Positions 26,331-35,079 of a stretch of 64,000 nt of DNA are shown piece by piece (position 1 is the first letter of the stretch; each line of letters opens with the position of its first letter). Origin of the DNA: JAFDWR01 sp038216655 (GTDB taxonomy: Bacteria; Armatimonadota; Fimbriimonadia; Fimbriimonadales; Fimbriimonadaceae); NCBI GenBank assembly GCA_038216655.1, contig JBBQPZ010000004.1:143838-207837 (forward strand), given 5' to 3'. The notes below the pieces were generated by a model. It was not told the DNA's origin. It made no database searches and was given only the letters and a program-made list of their open reading frames with translations. The position numbers were made by a program, and so were the translations under genes.

Positions 26331-26719
26331 TTTTTGCTCTCCAACCACGCTTCGTGGCATGGTGAAGTGACTCGGCGAGGAGGGTTTAGGTTCTGTCCCT
26401 GCTTTCACGGTCGGCGAGAGGTGTAAGGGTTCCAGCGGGCCACCCGGATGGTCGGCGATCCGACCGTTGAGTCCGAATTACGGGCCTGTCTTTCTGAGCT
26501 GTACATAGAGTCTCCGACACTGGTTTCTCGGACGCCAAAGTCCTGACTTGTGCAGCTTCTTCCTGTGCCGTAACCTCCGGGCAAGCAGACGCTTTATAGG
26601 CTCAGCATCAGACGATCCACATCTGGCGGCGTCGGTCATCTGTTTTGGCGCACCTGAGTTCCGGACACTTCCGATGCCTGGCGACCTGCTAAGCGTAAGA
26701 CGTACGGGAGACATTAGAT
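26331..26719. other. 389-base intergenic region, no gene seen
   Basis: This lies between the divergent DUF892 and cupin genes. I found no coding frame with credible codon use and no repeat of the palindromic family. A GGGAGA ribosome site for the cupin gene ends the interval. Promoters for both genes should lie here but no strong -35/-10 pair stands out. Confidence 0.4.
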
Positions 26720-27133
26720 ATGAAGGGCTATATCGGTGATATCGAGAGTATTTCGGTTAAGAACGAGGCATTCCGCCAGGTTCTCTACACGGCGCGGAAC
26801 TGCCAACTCGTGCTCATGGCGCTAAAACGAGGTGAGGAGATCGGTATGGAAGTGCATACGCTCGACCAGTTCTTCCGCGTGGAGGAAGGCAACGGGGAGG
26901 CCGTATTGGACGGAGTTCGCTCGAAGATCTCCGCCGGGTATGCGGTGCTCGTGCCGGCCGGGACGAACCACAACATCGTCAACACGGGAGACGGCCCCCT
27001 CAAGCTCTACACGCTTTATGCGCCCCCGAACCACCGAGATGGGGTTGTTCATCTGACGCGCGACGCTGCGGAAAGGGACGACGAGCACTTCGATGGACGG
27101 ATCACCGAAGAGACGCCAGTGCCCGTCGCCTGA
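26720..27133 (+). CDS. Cupin-domain protein
   Basis: 137 residues, a single small beta-barrel cupin. Metal-site motif 1 is partly kept: MEVHTLDQFFRVEEGNGEAV has one His and Glu residues in place of the common HxH-E. Motif 2 is VLVPAGTNHNIVNTGDGP with the conserved His. The close pattern KRGEEIGMEVH...QFFRVEEG...VPAGTNHNIVN is widespread among small stress- or sugar-related cupins of unknown reaction. ATG has GGGAGA upstream. It stands alone and is likely a cytoplasmic metal-binding enzyme or sensor. Confidence 0.88.
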   Translation: MKGYIGDIESISVKNEAFRQVLYTARNCQLVLMALKRGEEIGMEVHTLDQFFRVEEGNGEAVLDGVRSKISAGYAVLVPAGTNHNIVNTGDGPLKLYTLYAPPNHRDGVVHLTRDAAERDDEHFDGRITEETPVPVA

Positions 27134-27267
27134 TTTGCCAGAACCCGGTCAGCCGGATCGATCGGTTGGCCCCAAATGCCCGCGAGTTTCTATGTCGTAA
27201 GCGCTTGAAGTCGGGGCAATGAGGTGGGCTGGAACCCGCCCACCCCATCGGGGAGTCGAAAATCCAA

Positions 27268-27477
27268 ATGCTAAATCGCGTCACATGGGCAGGCTTAATC
27301 TTTATGACGGTGGCCGTGCTCTTGTACCTGGGGGACGTGCTGACCACGTTCACGCGGCCGATGCTACCGTGGATAGCGGCGGTTGGCGGCGTCTTTTTCC
27401 TTGCGGGAGTTACTCTTGCCATCATTCATCGTGGGCAGAATGAGCCCCCGAAGCCAATGAGGGGGGACCCTTCGTGA
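27268..27477 (+). CDS. Small two-helix membrane protein
   Basis: 69 residues with two hydrophobic segments: VTWAGLIFMTVAVLLYLGDV (residues 5-24) and MLPWIAAVGGVFFLAGVTLA (residues 32-51). A polar Pro-rich tail follows. The ATG follows GGGGAGTCGAAAATCCAA, a usable ribosome site. I do not recognise the family. Hydrophobicity pattern and the loop Thr-Arg-Pro make a real inner-membrane protein plausible, but the short length leaves doubt. Confidence 0.55.
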   Translation: MLNRVTWAGLIFMTVAVLLYLGDVLTTFTRPMLPWIAAVGGVFFLAGVTLAIIHRGQNEPPKPMRGDPS

Positions 27478-27631
27478 CGCGCGGAGTTGACGAAAGTTCC
27501 GGGACACACAGGAGCGGGCAAGCTGGGTCCAGGGTTTGGACTGAATATGATCGTTGGACTTGAGACTCGGGCTACCCGATAGAGCTTTGATGAGGATTGC
27601 AATCACATTGCATTAATGGTGCTACCCATAA

Positions 27632-27660
27632 CAGGTTCAAACTTTGTTAATTTGAACCTG
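27632..27660 (-). terminator. Hairpin downstream of tRNA-Ala
   Basis: CAGGTTCAAA and TTTGAACCTG form a perfect 10-bp stem with a 9-base loop. It starts eight bases past the tRNA 3' end on the minus strand. There is no strong T run, so it may serve for processing or termination. Confidence 0.45.
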
Positions 27661-27667
27661 AGGGAAG

Positions 27668-27743
27668 TGGTGGAGACAAGGGGACTCGAACCCCTGACCC
27701 CCTGCTTGCAAAGCAGGTGCTCTCCCAACTGAGCTATGCCCCC
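27668..27743 (-). tRNA. tRNA-Ala (anticodon TGC)
   Basis: 76 bases with encoded CCA. Acceptor stem GGGGGCA pairs with TGTCTCC, including the G3-U70 pair that is the alanine identity mark. The D arm has AGCTCAGTTGGGAGAGC, the anticodon loop is TTTGCAA and the T arm holds GGTTCGAGTCC. A TACAAT hexamer on the minus strand at 27791-27796 may be its -10 element. Confidence 0.97.
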
Positions 27744-27808
27744 ACACCGGGTTCGCGGGCGCTTCCCGTGGGGAAGGCGCGAACCTGCGCATTGTACCCA
27801 TGGTGAGG

Positions 27809-27836
27809 TGTTGGGTGTTGGGTGTTGGGTGTTGGG
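27809..27836. repeat. Four tandem copies of TGTTGGG
   Basis: A perfect 7-base unit is repeated four times between tRNA-Ala and the esterase gene. It could vary in copy number by slippage. It lies about 20 bases upstream of the esterase GTG start. Confidence 0.8.
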
Positions 27837-27856
27837 GCCGGAGGTAGCCTGCACTT

Positions 27857-29266
27857 GTGAAACTGGACCGTAGGACCTTTCTTTTGGGCGCGGCGGGGGC
27901 TTTGGTTCCTTGGCGTTTTCTCGATGACTCGCCTACCGTGGAAGTCGTCCAGGGCACGCTTGTGGGGACTCGCGAGGATGGGCTTCGGGTGTTTCGAGGG
28001 GTTCCGTTTGCTCGGCCTCCGGTGGGGCCGTTGAGGTTCCGGGCACCGCTGCCTCCTTCGCCTTGGGCGGGTAAGCGCCAAGCCACCAAGAATGCCCCGA
28101 AGGCTCCGCAGGTCAAGGATGAGGGGGACGAGGACTGCTTGTATCTCAACGTCTGGGCACCCGCCGAAAAAGGGAGCTACCCCGTCTTGGTCTGGATTCA
28201 CGGCGGGGGCAATGTGGGCGGAGGGACCGCGGGCCAGAGTGGAGCGGCGTTTGCGCGCGACGGGATCGTGACCGTCGTCGTTCCCTACCGACTTGGCGTC
28301 TTCGGATTCCTCGAGCTCGGCGACCTGCTCGGACCCGACTACAAAGGGAGCGGCGACAACGGCATCCGCGACCTCCAGGCCGTCCTCCAATGGGCACAGG
28401 TAAACATCGAGGCGTTTGGCGGGGACCCGAAGCGGATCACGATCGCGGGTCAATCGGCGGGGGGCAAGGATGTTGGCGCCTTAATGGCCGCGCCCAGTGC
28501 TCGGGGCCTGTTCTCACGGGCGATCATGCAGAGTGGGGGCGGCCAGGCGGTACATACGCATGCGTCGGCGCAGGTGATTGAGGCGATCGTTGGGCAGAAC
28601 AAGTCGGACGTCCAGCGCTTGCCGTACTTGTCGATGCCCGAGCTCCTCGCGATCGGGCACCTGATCGAGGCGGAGTATCAGGGGATGTGGCCGTTCCGAG
28701 TTTTCGTGGGCGGGACGTTCATGCCGCAGCGTCCGGTCGACCTGGTAACGGGCAAAGTTCCGCTGCTGGTGGGGACCTGTCGCGACGAGAGCATTACCTT
28801 TATGAACCCGGCCGACGCGGGCAAGCCGATCCGGGCGAAGGAGCTCACCAACGCCCCGATCTCGCGCATCTCCGCCGTGGAGGCGGCGTACCTCAAGTCA
28901 TTCCCCGGGATGAGCGAGCACGACCGGCGAGTCCGCCTCATCACCGCCGAGGAGTATTGGGTGCCGAGCATTCGATTCGCCGAGGCTCACGCGAAGCGTA
29001 AGGGTGACACGTGGATGTACCGGTTCGATCACGCCGGGGCCAACGGCTTTGCTGCCCACGGGGCGGAGATGGATTTCGTCTGGAACCAACGACCGGGCTG
29101 GAACGTGCACGAGACCTGGGTCGCGTTCATCAAGGGTGAGAAACCAAACTGGCCCCAATACGATCCCGGACTTCGGGCAACGATGATCTACGGGCAGGGG
29201 GGGACGACTTCAGTGGTCAACGACCCGAACGCGGACGAGCGGCGGCTCTGGGATTCGATCCTTTGA
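27857..29266 (+). CDS. Type-B carboxylesterase, probably Tat-exported
   Basis: 469 residues of the carboxylesterase/cholinesterase alpha-beta hydrolase family. The N-terminus DRRTFLLGAAGALVPW looks like a twin-arginine signal. Family motifs: VFRGVPFARPPVGPLRF, EDCLYLNVWAP, VLVWIHGGGNVGGG (oxyanion hole) and the nucleophile elbow GQSAGG with Ser200. The elbow normally reads GESAGG, so Gln replaces Glu here. The acidic residue is expected in TCRDESI and the His in AAHGAEMDFVWN. It starts at GTG with no strong ribosome site. The likely role is hydrolysis of carboxylic esters on exported substrates, and the real substrate is unknown. Confidence 0.9.
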   Translation: MKLDRRTFLLGAAGALVPWRFLDDSPTVEVVQGTLVGTREDGLRVFRGVPFARPPVGPLRFRAPLPPSPWAGKRQATKNAPKAPQVKDEGDEDCLYLNVWAPAEKGSYPVLVWIHGGGNVGGGTAGQSGAAFARDGIVTVVVPYRLGVFGFLELGDLLGPDYKGSGDNGIRDLQAVLQWAQVNIEAFGGDPKRITIAGQSAGGKDVGALMAAPSARGLFSRAIMQSGGGQAVHTHASAQVIEAIVGQNKSDVQRLPYLSMPELLAIGHLIEAEYQGMWPFRVFVGGTFMPQRPVDLVTGKVPLLVGTCRDESITFMNPADAGKPIRAKELTNAPISRISAVEAAYLKSFPGMSEHDRRVRLITAEEYWVPSIRFAEAHAKRKGDTWMYRFDHAGANGFAAHGAEMDFVWNQRPGWNVHETWVAFIKGEKPNWPQYDPGLRATMIYGQGGTTSVVNDPNADERRLWDSIL

Positions 29267-29291
29267 AGGGTAGATACCGAGCCCGGGATCC

Positions 29292-29717
29292 GTCATCCCG
29301 AGCGGAATGCCGAGACTGGGGCGAAGGGATGCAGTCGAGGGATCACTAACTGAGCCTCCGACTCCCTAACGAGCACGCCGTTTCGATGAGCCCATCAAGC
29401 TTCTCTTTTTTTGCACCCGTCATCCAGAGCGGAATGCCGAGCCCGGGGCGAAGGCATGCAGTCGAAGGATCACTAACTAAGCCTCCGACTCCCTAGCGAG
29501 CACGCCGTTTCGATGAGCCCATCAAGCTTCTCTATGTTTTTTTGGACCCGTCATCCCGAGCGGAATGCCGAGCCTGGGGCGAAGGCATGCAGTCGAAGGA
29601 TCACTAACTGAGCCTCCGACTCCCTGCGAGCGCGCCAGTCTTCTAAGTCGGAGGCCTTGCCGGTGATCCTTCGACCACGTCAACTCACTAGGACTCGTCG
29701 ACTCCGCTCCATATGAC
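29292..29717. repeat. Tandem array of three palindromic-family repeats
   Basis: Three units begin with GTCATCC at 29292, 29419 and 29550. The first two (127 and 131 bases) are near-identical left-side units that share GAGCGGAATGCCGAG, GATCACTAACT, CCTCCGACTCCCTA and a T-rich end. The third (168 bases) is a full element with the right arm (AAGTCGGAGG, GATCCTTCGAC) ending ATATGAC. No coding content. Confidence 0.85.
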
Positions 29718-29786
29718 GGACACATTGGATTCAATGCCGCGATCGATGTTCGCAACCGATTCCTCACCTGGACTGTAAGATAATCC

Positions 29787-31237
29787 ATGCGACGATTCTC
29801 GTTGCTCGCCCTTAGCCTGGTCTTCATCGGCTGTCACAAGGCACCGCCGTTTCGGATCGAGGTCCCGACCTTGGCGACGCTTCGGTCGTACGTGCCCGAG
29901 GACATGCGACCGCTTCCGCCGCCCGATCCCAAGGACGACGCCCGACTGGCGATGGAGCAGTCCTTCGACCCACCCCAGGAGGACCTCATCACGGACTTTC
30001 GGACGCTTGAATCCGTGCGGACCAACCGGCAACATATTGCGGAGCGATTGCGGGCATGGAAGCCCTGTCTCGACGCTGCGATGGAGGCCTCGAATCGGGC
30101 CGTTTGGTCGCCGAAGCCCGGTGCGGACAAGGAACTGACCGCCCCGGATATGAACATGGACTTCGGGCCGACCCCGCCTTTGAGGATTTTGCGAAGGTCA
30201 AGTCCATTGCTAAATCGCTCATCTGCCGGGCGCGCCTCGAAACTGTCGATAACGACCCGAGCAGCGGAGCCACTTATGCGGCTCCGGTGAAGCTCGGCGT
30301 CGCCTTGGAGACTGGAAACGGAACTCTGTTCGCTTACCTGGTCGGTATCTCATTGACAGACCTGGGGGATCGGGCGATCCAGAAGGATGCTCCATCGATC
30401 CAAACCAAGAGCCTCGAGGAAATCTTGCGACTCCTGCCGGAGCCCGCGTCGATCGCTAGGGGATTACCCTTCACCCAACGAGGCGAGTTGGATTACGGCC
30501 TTCGTTACATACGCTACCTATCCATCAAGACGCCGAATGGCCAGAAAGGAGACGATCCAACCGCCGAGGCGTTGGCGAAAAATCCCCATGCATTTGACGT
30601 TCTGGAGACCGTCAAGCTCATGGCAAATCAATCGCGCCATTTCGCTGCGATCGAAGCCAAGCCCTATTGGCAGGCGATCGGTGAGGGGGCCAAAGCTGTG
30701 AATGGCATCGACGAGGACGTGCTCGACGCCTTGGCAGGCTTGCCCATGCTAGACACGGGTACGGAGTCGACGAGTGGCCCGGATGGCACCAAACCAAAGG
30801 CCCTCACCGACAAGCAGCAGGCGGCTCTTCAAGAGACGCCCAACATCGTTGGCAAATACCTCTCATCTGCCTTCGGGTTGCCCATTCCCGAAATGATCAA
30901 AGCCTCGGCGAAGTCGCAAGCCGACTTGTCGGCCACCCGCTTGATCGTGGCTTTGCAGCTCTACAAGCGAACGTACGGAGGGTTCCCGGCGACTCTACAG
31001 GCTCTCGTCGACAAGGGCACCCTGAGGGCGCTCCCGGAAGACCCGTTCGACGGCAAGCCCTTCCGATACGACGCTAAGCGCGCGATCATCTGGTCGGTTT
31101 GGTTTGACATGAAGGACCAAGGCGGGCACACGGCTCCCCACATGAGGAAGAAGAAGCCACCTGCGGGGTCTCCCGATAGGTCCGCCGACGTCGATGACGT
31201 CGTCTGGCCGATCGACGGGCACACGGAGGCTCGCTGA
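29787..31237 (+). pseudogene. Lipoprotein with GspG-like C-terminus, interrupted by a frameshift
   Basis: The gene opens as a lipoprotein (MRRFSLLALSLVFIGC) and reads well to about base 30168 (NMDFG). Coding quality then moves to another frame, which continues (DPAFEDFAKVKSIAKSLICR) to the TGA at 31235-31237. One missing base in the GGGCC-GACCCC run near 30168-30170 would rejoin them as NMDFGPDPAFEDF, about 483 residues in all. The C-terminal segment (LIVALQLYKRTYGGFPATLQ, then EDPFDGKPFRYD) matches the tail found on GspG/pilin-like and related secreted proteins. The function is unknown. It may be a recent pseudogene or a sequencing error. Confidence 0.7.
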
Positions 31238-31804
31238 CATTTGGATTGGTCCGCAAGGAGTCAGCAAGCGGTCCGCACGGATCGGTTTGGACTTTGTTGA
31301 ACCGGAGTGGTTGACAACATATCGACCTCGAAACCGAACAAATGAATGGGAGAGGTCTTTTCAAATTCAGATGCCATGCCTCTGCCCCTCTGTCGTTGGT
31401 GATTCGCAGCCGCCGCTGCCAAAGGGGTAGAGGCTATATGCTCAGGTCATAGCCTCTACCCCTCCGTCAGAAGCAACTGAAAGACTCGCGCGATAGAGGG
31501 GAAGAGGCATGGCATCTGGTTTTTGCAAAGGCCCCGGGAATTGACCGCGAACCAACCCTCGAAACCGTGCAAATGCGCGAGGAATTTCAGGAATTTCAGG
31601 AATTGCCAATTTCAGGTTCAAAATCAGCCGCAACCTTCCTAAAATGCTCGCCGTTTACTGCAAATTTGAACCTAAGAGGATGTGCAAGTTGTGGCGTTTT
31701 GTGCCAAGGCGTGCCACCCTCCAAAGGCACCGAGCTTGGAGTTTTGCCCAGACCTCCGTCAATCCAAAATCTCCACCTCTGACGCCTCAAGTAAACTGCC
31801 CGCC
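31238..31804. other. 567-base intergenic region with nested palindrome
   Basis: No gene is seen. It holds the nested inverted repeat at 31368-31518, a direct repeat CTCGAAACCG (31327-31336 and 31558-31567), and short AATTTCAGG repeats near 31583-31600. Base composition is lower in GC than the neighbouring genes. Confidence 0.5.
31368..31518. repeat. Nested inverted repeat (151 bases)
   Basis: Outer arms of 28 bases (31368-31395 and 31491-31518) match at 26 positions when inverted. Inside lies a perfect 14-bp stem, GGGGTAGAGGCTAT (31424-31437) against ATAGCCTCTACCCC (31449-31462), with an 11-base loop. Confidence 0.8.
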
Positions 31805-32557
31805 ATGTCTCCCCGGCTTGCCTTTGCCCTGGAACTCGTGCACCGAGCCGGGCGATTGACCTTGGGACACTTTCAGACCGGCGCCCTCGTTGAGACCAAG
31901 GCCGACGAGTCGCCCGTCACGATCGCCGACCGCGAGGCCGAAAGCCTGATTCGCCGGGCGATCGAACTCGCCTACCCCGGCGAAGCAATCCTCGGCGAAG
32001 AAGAAGGCGAGACCGGCGAAGGCAAAGCGCGCTGGGTCGTGGACCCGATCGACGGAACCAAGTCATTCATCTGCGGCGTTCCGCTCTACGCAACGCTGCT
32101 CGCCTACGAGGTCGATGGCGTCGCCGAACTCGGCGTCGCCTACTTCCCCGCCCTCGACGAGATGGTCTATGCCGAACGTGGATCAGGAGCGTTCCTGAAC
32201 GGTTGCCCCTGCCGGGTTTCCGAAAAGGAAACCGTAACCGGAAGCGTCCTGAGCTGCGGCGGACTGCAGTCGATGGAAAAGTACGGCCGCCTCGGCCCGT
32301 TTATGGACCTTGGCCAGCGAGCCCTCGCCACGAGGACCTGGAGCGACGCCTACGGTCACTGTCTTGTCGCCACGGGACGCGTCGACGCGATGGTCGACCC
32401 GATCGTCAACCACTGGGACGTCGCCCCGATCGCGCTCATCGTGCGCGAGGCCGGCGGCAAATTCACGGACTTCCGAGGCGGCGAGACGGTAGGCAAAGAA
32501 GCGATTTCGTCGAACGGCAGAATCCACCAGGAACTCCTGGAGGCGTTCCGCGCGTGA
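31805..32557 (+). CDS. Inositol-monophosphatase-family phosphatase (possible histidinol phosphatase)
   Basis: 250 residues of the Mg-dependent, Li-sensitive phosphatase family. Metal-site motifs are GEEEGE near residue 64-69, DPIDGTKSF with D80 and D83, and the late NHWDVAPIALIVREAGG. Subfamily members include inositol monophosphatase, CysQ and HisN-type histidinol phosphatase. The short pattern WVVDPIDGTKSFICGVPLYA is closest to the HisN group from memory. The frame runs further upstream, but the ATG at 31805 gives the family length. The stop overlaps the ruvX GTG by four bases, starting a long coupled operon. Confidence 0.88.
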   Translation: MSPRLAFALELVHRAGRLTLGHFQTGALVETKADESPVTIADREAESLIRRAIELAYPGEAILGEEEGETGEGKARWVVDPIDGTKSFICGVPLYATLLAYEVDGVAELGVAYFPALDEMVYAERGSGAFLNGCPCRVSEKETVTGSVLSCGGLQSMEKYGRLGPFMDLGQRALATRTWSDAYGHCLVATGRVDAMVDPIVNHWDVAPIALIVREAGGKFTDFRGGETVGKEAISSNGRIHQELLEAFRA

Positions 32558-32961
32558 GGGTGCTCGGCGTCGACTTCGGATTCGCCCGAATCGGCTTGGC
32601 CGTCGGCGACGACAAGTTGGGAGTGTTCTCCCCCCGAACTGTGTTGAAAGCCTCGGGCGGGTTGAAGCGCGACGCGGATGCGATCGCGAACAAGGCGAAA
32701 GAAGAGGAGGCCGAGGCGATCGTCGTCGGGCTTCCGCTCGACGCTGAGGGCGGAGGACGCATGGCACGGATTTGCGATCAACTGGCGGGACATCTGCGCG
32801 ACAAGGGCCTCATCGTCCATACCGTCGACGAATCCATGACCAGCGTCGGCGTCCACGCCGAACTCCGCGAAGCGGGTCTCAAGGCGAGGCAGCGGCGCAA
32901 GATCGTCGACGGCGAAGCCGCGGTCAAGATCCTCGAAAGGTGGGCCAATGGCCAGGCTTAA
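32554..32961 (+). CDS. ruvX: Putative pre-16S rRNA nuclease / Holliday junction resolvase-like RuvX (YqgF)
   Basis: 135 residues, standard for YqgF/RuvX. The RNase-H-like fold starts VRVLGVDFGFARIGLAVGD with the first catalytic Asp at residue 7. VVGLPLDAEGG and TVDESMTSVGVHAELREAG follow, and the C-terminal Asp is in RRKIVDGEAAVKIL. It matures the 5' end of 16S rRNA in E. coli. The GTG start overlaps the upstream stop as GTGA, and the end overlaps mltG by 14 bases. The ruvX-mltG order is conserved in many bacteria. Confidence 0.93.
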   Translation: MRVLGVDFGFARIGLAVGDDKLGVFSPRTVLKASGGLKRDADAIANKAKEEEAEAIVVGLPLDAEGGGRMARICDQLAGHLRDKGLIVHTVDESMTSVGVHAELREAGLKARQRRKIVDGEAAVKILERWANGQA

Positions 32962-33979
32962 GCTCGTCCGCCGCGTCGCTGCGGTCGTGGTGTTGGTCGT
33001 TGTGGTTGGCGGGGCGTGGTTCATCCAGAACGTGAAGAAGGGGATCGAGCCTCTGCCCGAAGCGGCGACCCCGAAGTACGAGCGCTTCGAGAAGGTCACC
33101 GCCCTGCCCGATGCGCTCAAGAAGCTCCAATCGGACGGCGTCATCAAGGACGCCAACGCGATGCGCTTTTACGCGATCTACCGGCGTGATCCGAGCGTCG
33201 TGAGCCAAGGCACCTACGCTGTCCATCCCGGGATGGACGCCGACGCGATTCTTAGCTCGCTGCACAAACCGATCAAGCAAATGGTTCGCATCCCCGAGAC
33301 CAACTGGAGCAACCGAACCGGGCGCTTGCTGGAGAAGAAGGACGTCGTGGTCGCCAGCGAGTACAGTGACCTCGTCAAGAAGCCGTCGGAGTTCAAGAAC
33401 GTCGTCTCCTTTCCCTTACCGGCCACCAGTTTGGAGGGCTATCTCTGGCCCGACACCTACGACCTCCCGCCGATGGTAGGCGCCCGCGCGGTGATCGAAC
33501 GACAGCTCAAGGCCTTCGAAAAGAAGGTCTGGCTCCCTTTGGGTAAGCCGGAGAAGCTGGAGCGAACGCTCATCATCGCCTCCTTGATCGAACTCGAAGT
33601 CGCCCGCGATGAGGAGCGGCGCATCGTCGCCGGCATCATCGAGAACCGCCTGAAGAAGGGGATGCCCCTTCAGCTCGATGCCACGATCCTGTACGCCCAG
33701 GACCGCTGGCACGAACCCACGGGTTCGGACATTCGCAAGACGATTTCACCGTACAACACCTACAAGCACAAAGGGCTCCCGCCGACGCCGGTATGCTCAC
33801 CGAGCCTGAAGAGCATCGAGGCCGCGATGCATCCGGGCAAGAACGACTACCTGTATTACGTGGCGCTGCCCGACGGGCACTCACTGTTTGCCAAGACGGC
33901 CAAGGAACATCAAGTCAACATCGGACTACGGAAGACGGCCTTGGCGGTGCAGAAGACGATGGGGGTGAGCCCGAGATGA
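32948..33979 (+). CDS. mltG: Endolytic murein transglycosylase MltG
   Basis: 343 residues. A short cytoplasmic basic start is followed by one membrane helix (VAAVVVLVVVVGGAWFI, residues about 10-26), then LysM-like and YceG domains in the periplasm. Catalytic-region motifs are LEGYLWPDTYDLP (residues 162-174) and ASLIELEVARDEERR, where E215 corresponds to the catalytic Glu of ASIVEKE in the E. coli protein. LQLDATILYA and the C-terminal HSLFAKTAKEHQVN are also typical. It cleaves nascent glycan strands and so limits their length. The start overlaps ruvX and the stop overlaps the next ATG as ATGA. Confidence 0.94.
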   Translation: MARLKLVRRVAAVVVLVVVVGGAWFIQNVKKGIEPLPEAATPKYERFEKVTALPDALKKLQSDGVIKDANAMRFYAIYRRDPSVVSQGTYAVHPGMDADAILSSLHKPIKQMVRIPETNWSNRTGRLLEKKDVVVASEYSDLVKKPSEFKNVVSFPLPATSLEGYLWPDTYDLPPMVGARAVIERQLKAFEKKVWLPLGKPEKLERTLIIASLIELEVARDEERRIVAGIIENRLKKGMPLQLDATILYAQDRWHEPTGSDIRKTISPYNTYKHKGLPPTPVCSPSLKSIEAAMHPGKNDYLYYVALPDGHSLFAKTAKEHQVNIGLRKTALAVQKTMGVSPR

Positions 33980-35079
33980 GCACTTTCCGTGCGGGTGAGT
34001 TCGATCGCAGCCGGATCCGTGGGTTCTTCCGTCCCTTCTGCCCGGCGCGGGCGATCCATGCCATTACGGATGTCGATCTTCACGGCCTTCTGATTCGCGA
34101 GAAGAAGCTGATCCTGCTCGATGTCGACAACACCATCGTCCACTGGCGTCAAAACGAATTCGATCCCGACGTCGTCGCATGGATCGAGGAGGCCAAGACG
34201 CTCGGATTCCACGTCGCGATCATCTCGAACACGCGAAAGGTCGAGCGGCTGCAAGCCTTGGCCGATAAGCTTGGGCTCGTCACGATGAGCGGGCGATTCA
34301 AACCGAGCCGCAACATGTTCCTTCGAGCACTCCACAAGTTCAATCTGGAACCCAAGGACGCGGTGATGATTGGCGACCAGCTCTTCACCGACGTGCTCGG
34401 GGCAAACCGCACCGGCATCGAAGCCATCTGGGTCAAGCAATCGTCGTCGAAGGACTTCATCGGCACCAAGATCAGCCGGATGGGCGAGCGGTTCCTGCGG
34501 AGCTGGCTCTATCGGGCGCTTGTCGAGGCAGAGACACCGATCTACACGGTTGAGGCGGATGCCCTCGCCCCGACGCCGAGCAGCTCGGTCCTCAAGCAGA
34601 TTGTCCGCTTCGCCGTCGTCGGTGGATCGTCGTTCATCATTGATACGGGCATCCTGTTCTTCCTCATGTTCGTCGCCAAGTCCGGTGGGCACCTGTGGAG
34701 CGAAAGCCTGGGCCGTTGGCTGATGGGCGAGTTTCCGCGCCAGTTCAGCCACGCCTCCCATCTCAGCGACCCCGCGATCTGGATATTCAAGCCGATCTCG
34801 GCCGGTGTGGCGATCCTGAACTCCTTCGTCTGGAACCGACGCTGGACCTTCGAAATCCGAGGCAAGGAGAGCCGTGCGCAGCAGCTTAAGCGCTTCTACA
34901 TCATCTCGATCGGCGGCTACGTGATCAACACCGTGCTCGTGAATGCGCTGAACGCGATCGTTCCGGGTCATCCGGTGCGAGGCTTGATGATCGCGCAGGT
35001 CATCGCCGCCGTCGTTGCCGCAGTCTGGAACTTTGCCGGCCAACGCTACTACGCTTTCCGACCGGAAGGGAACGCATGA
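33976..35079 (+). CDS. yqeG: YqeG-type HAD phosphatase fused to a GtrA-like membrane domain
   Basis: 367 residues, about twice a normal YqeG. Residues about 15-185 are the HAD subfamily IIIA phosphatase: LILLDVDNTIV with D49 and D51, IISNTRK, KPSRNMF and MIGDQLFTDVLGANR. Residues about 205-367 form a GtrA-like domain with four hydrophobic helices: IVRFAVVGGSSFIIDTGILF, ISAGVAILNSFVWNRRWTF, FYIISIGGYVINTVLVNAL and LMIAQVIAAVVAAVWNF. YqeG alone is soluble, related to phosphatidylglycerophosphate phosphatases. GtrA-like proteins are thought to move polyprenyl-linked sugars across membranes. Fusion suggests a lipid-phosphate substrate. ATGA overlaps join it to mltG and aroE. Confidence 0.9.
   Translation: MSTFRAGEFDRSRIRGFFRPFCPARAIHAITDVDLHGLLIREKKLILLDVDNTIVHWRQNEFDPDVVAWIEEAKTLGFHVAIISNTRKVERLQALADKLGLVTMSGRFKPSRNMFLRALHKFNLEPKDAVMIGDQLFTDVLGANRTGIEAIWVKQSSSKDFIGTKISRMGERFLRSWLYRALVEAETPIYTVEADALAPTPSSSVLKQIVRFAVVGGSSFIIDTGILFFLMFVAKSGGHLWSESLGRWLMGEFPRQFSHASHLSDPAIWIFKPISAGVAILNSFVWNRRWTFEIRGKESRAQQLKRFYIISIGGYVINTVLVNALNAIVPGHPVRGLMIAQVIAAVVAAVWNFAGQRYYAFRPEGNA

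Noticed and set aside
27809..27836. TGTTGGG tandem as a regulatory array
   Set aside because: Four short units before a weakly marked GTG start do not show a known binding site. It is kept as a simple repeat only.
29292..29717. Possible CRISPR array
   Set aside because: Units are 127-168 bases, imperfect and without unique spacers of 30-40 bases. They belong to the palindromic repeat family, and no cas genes are present.
31682..31804. Upstream extension of the phosphatase gene
   Set aside because: The frame is open, but the added residues are Cys/Pro-rich and unlike the family. The ATG at 31805 gives the normal length.
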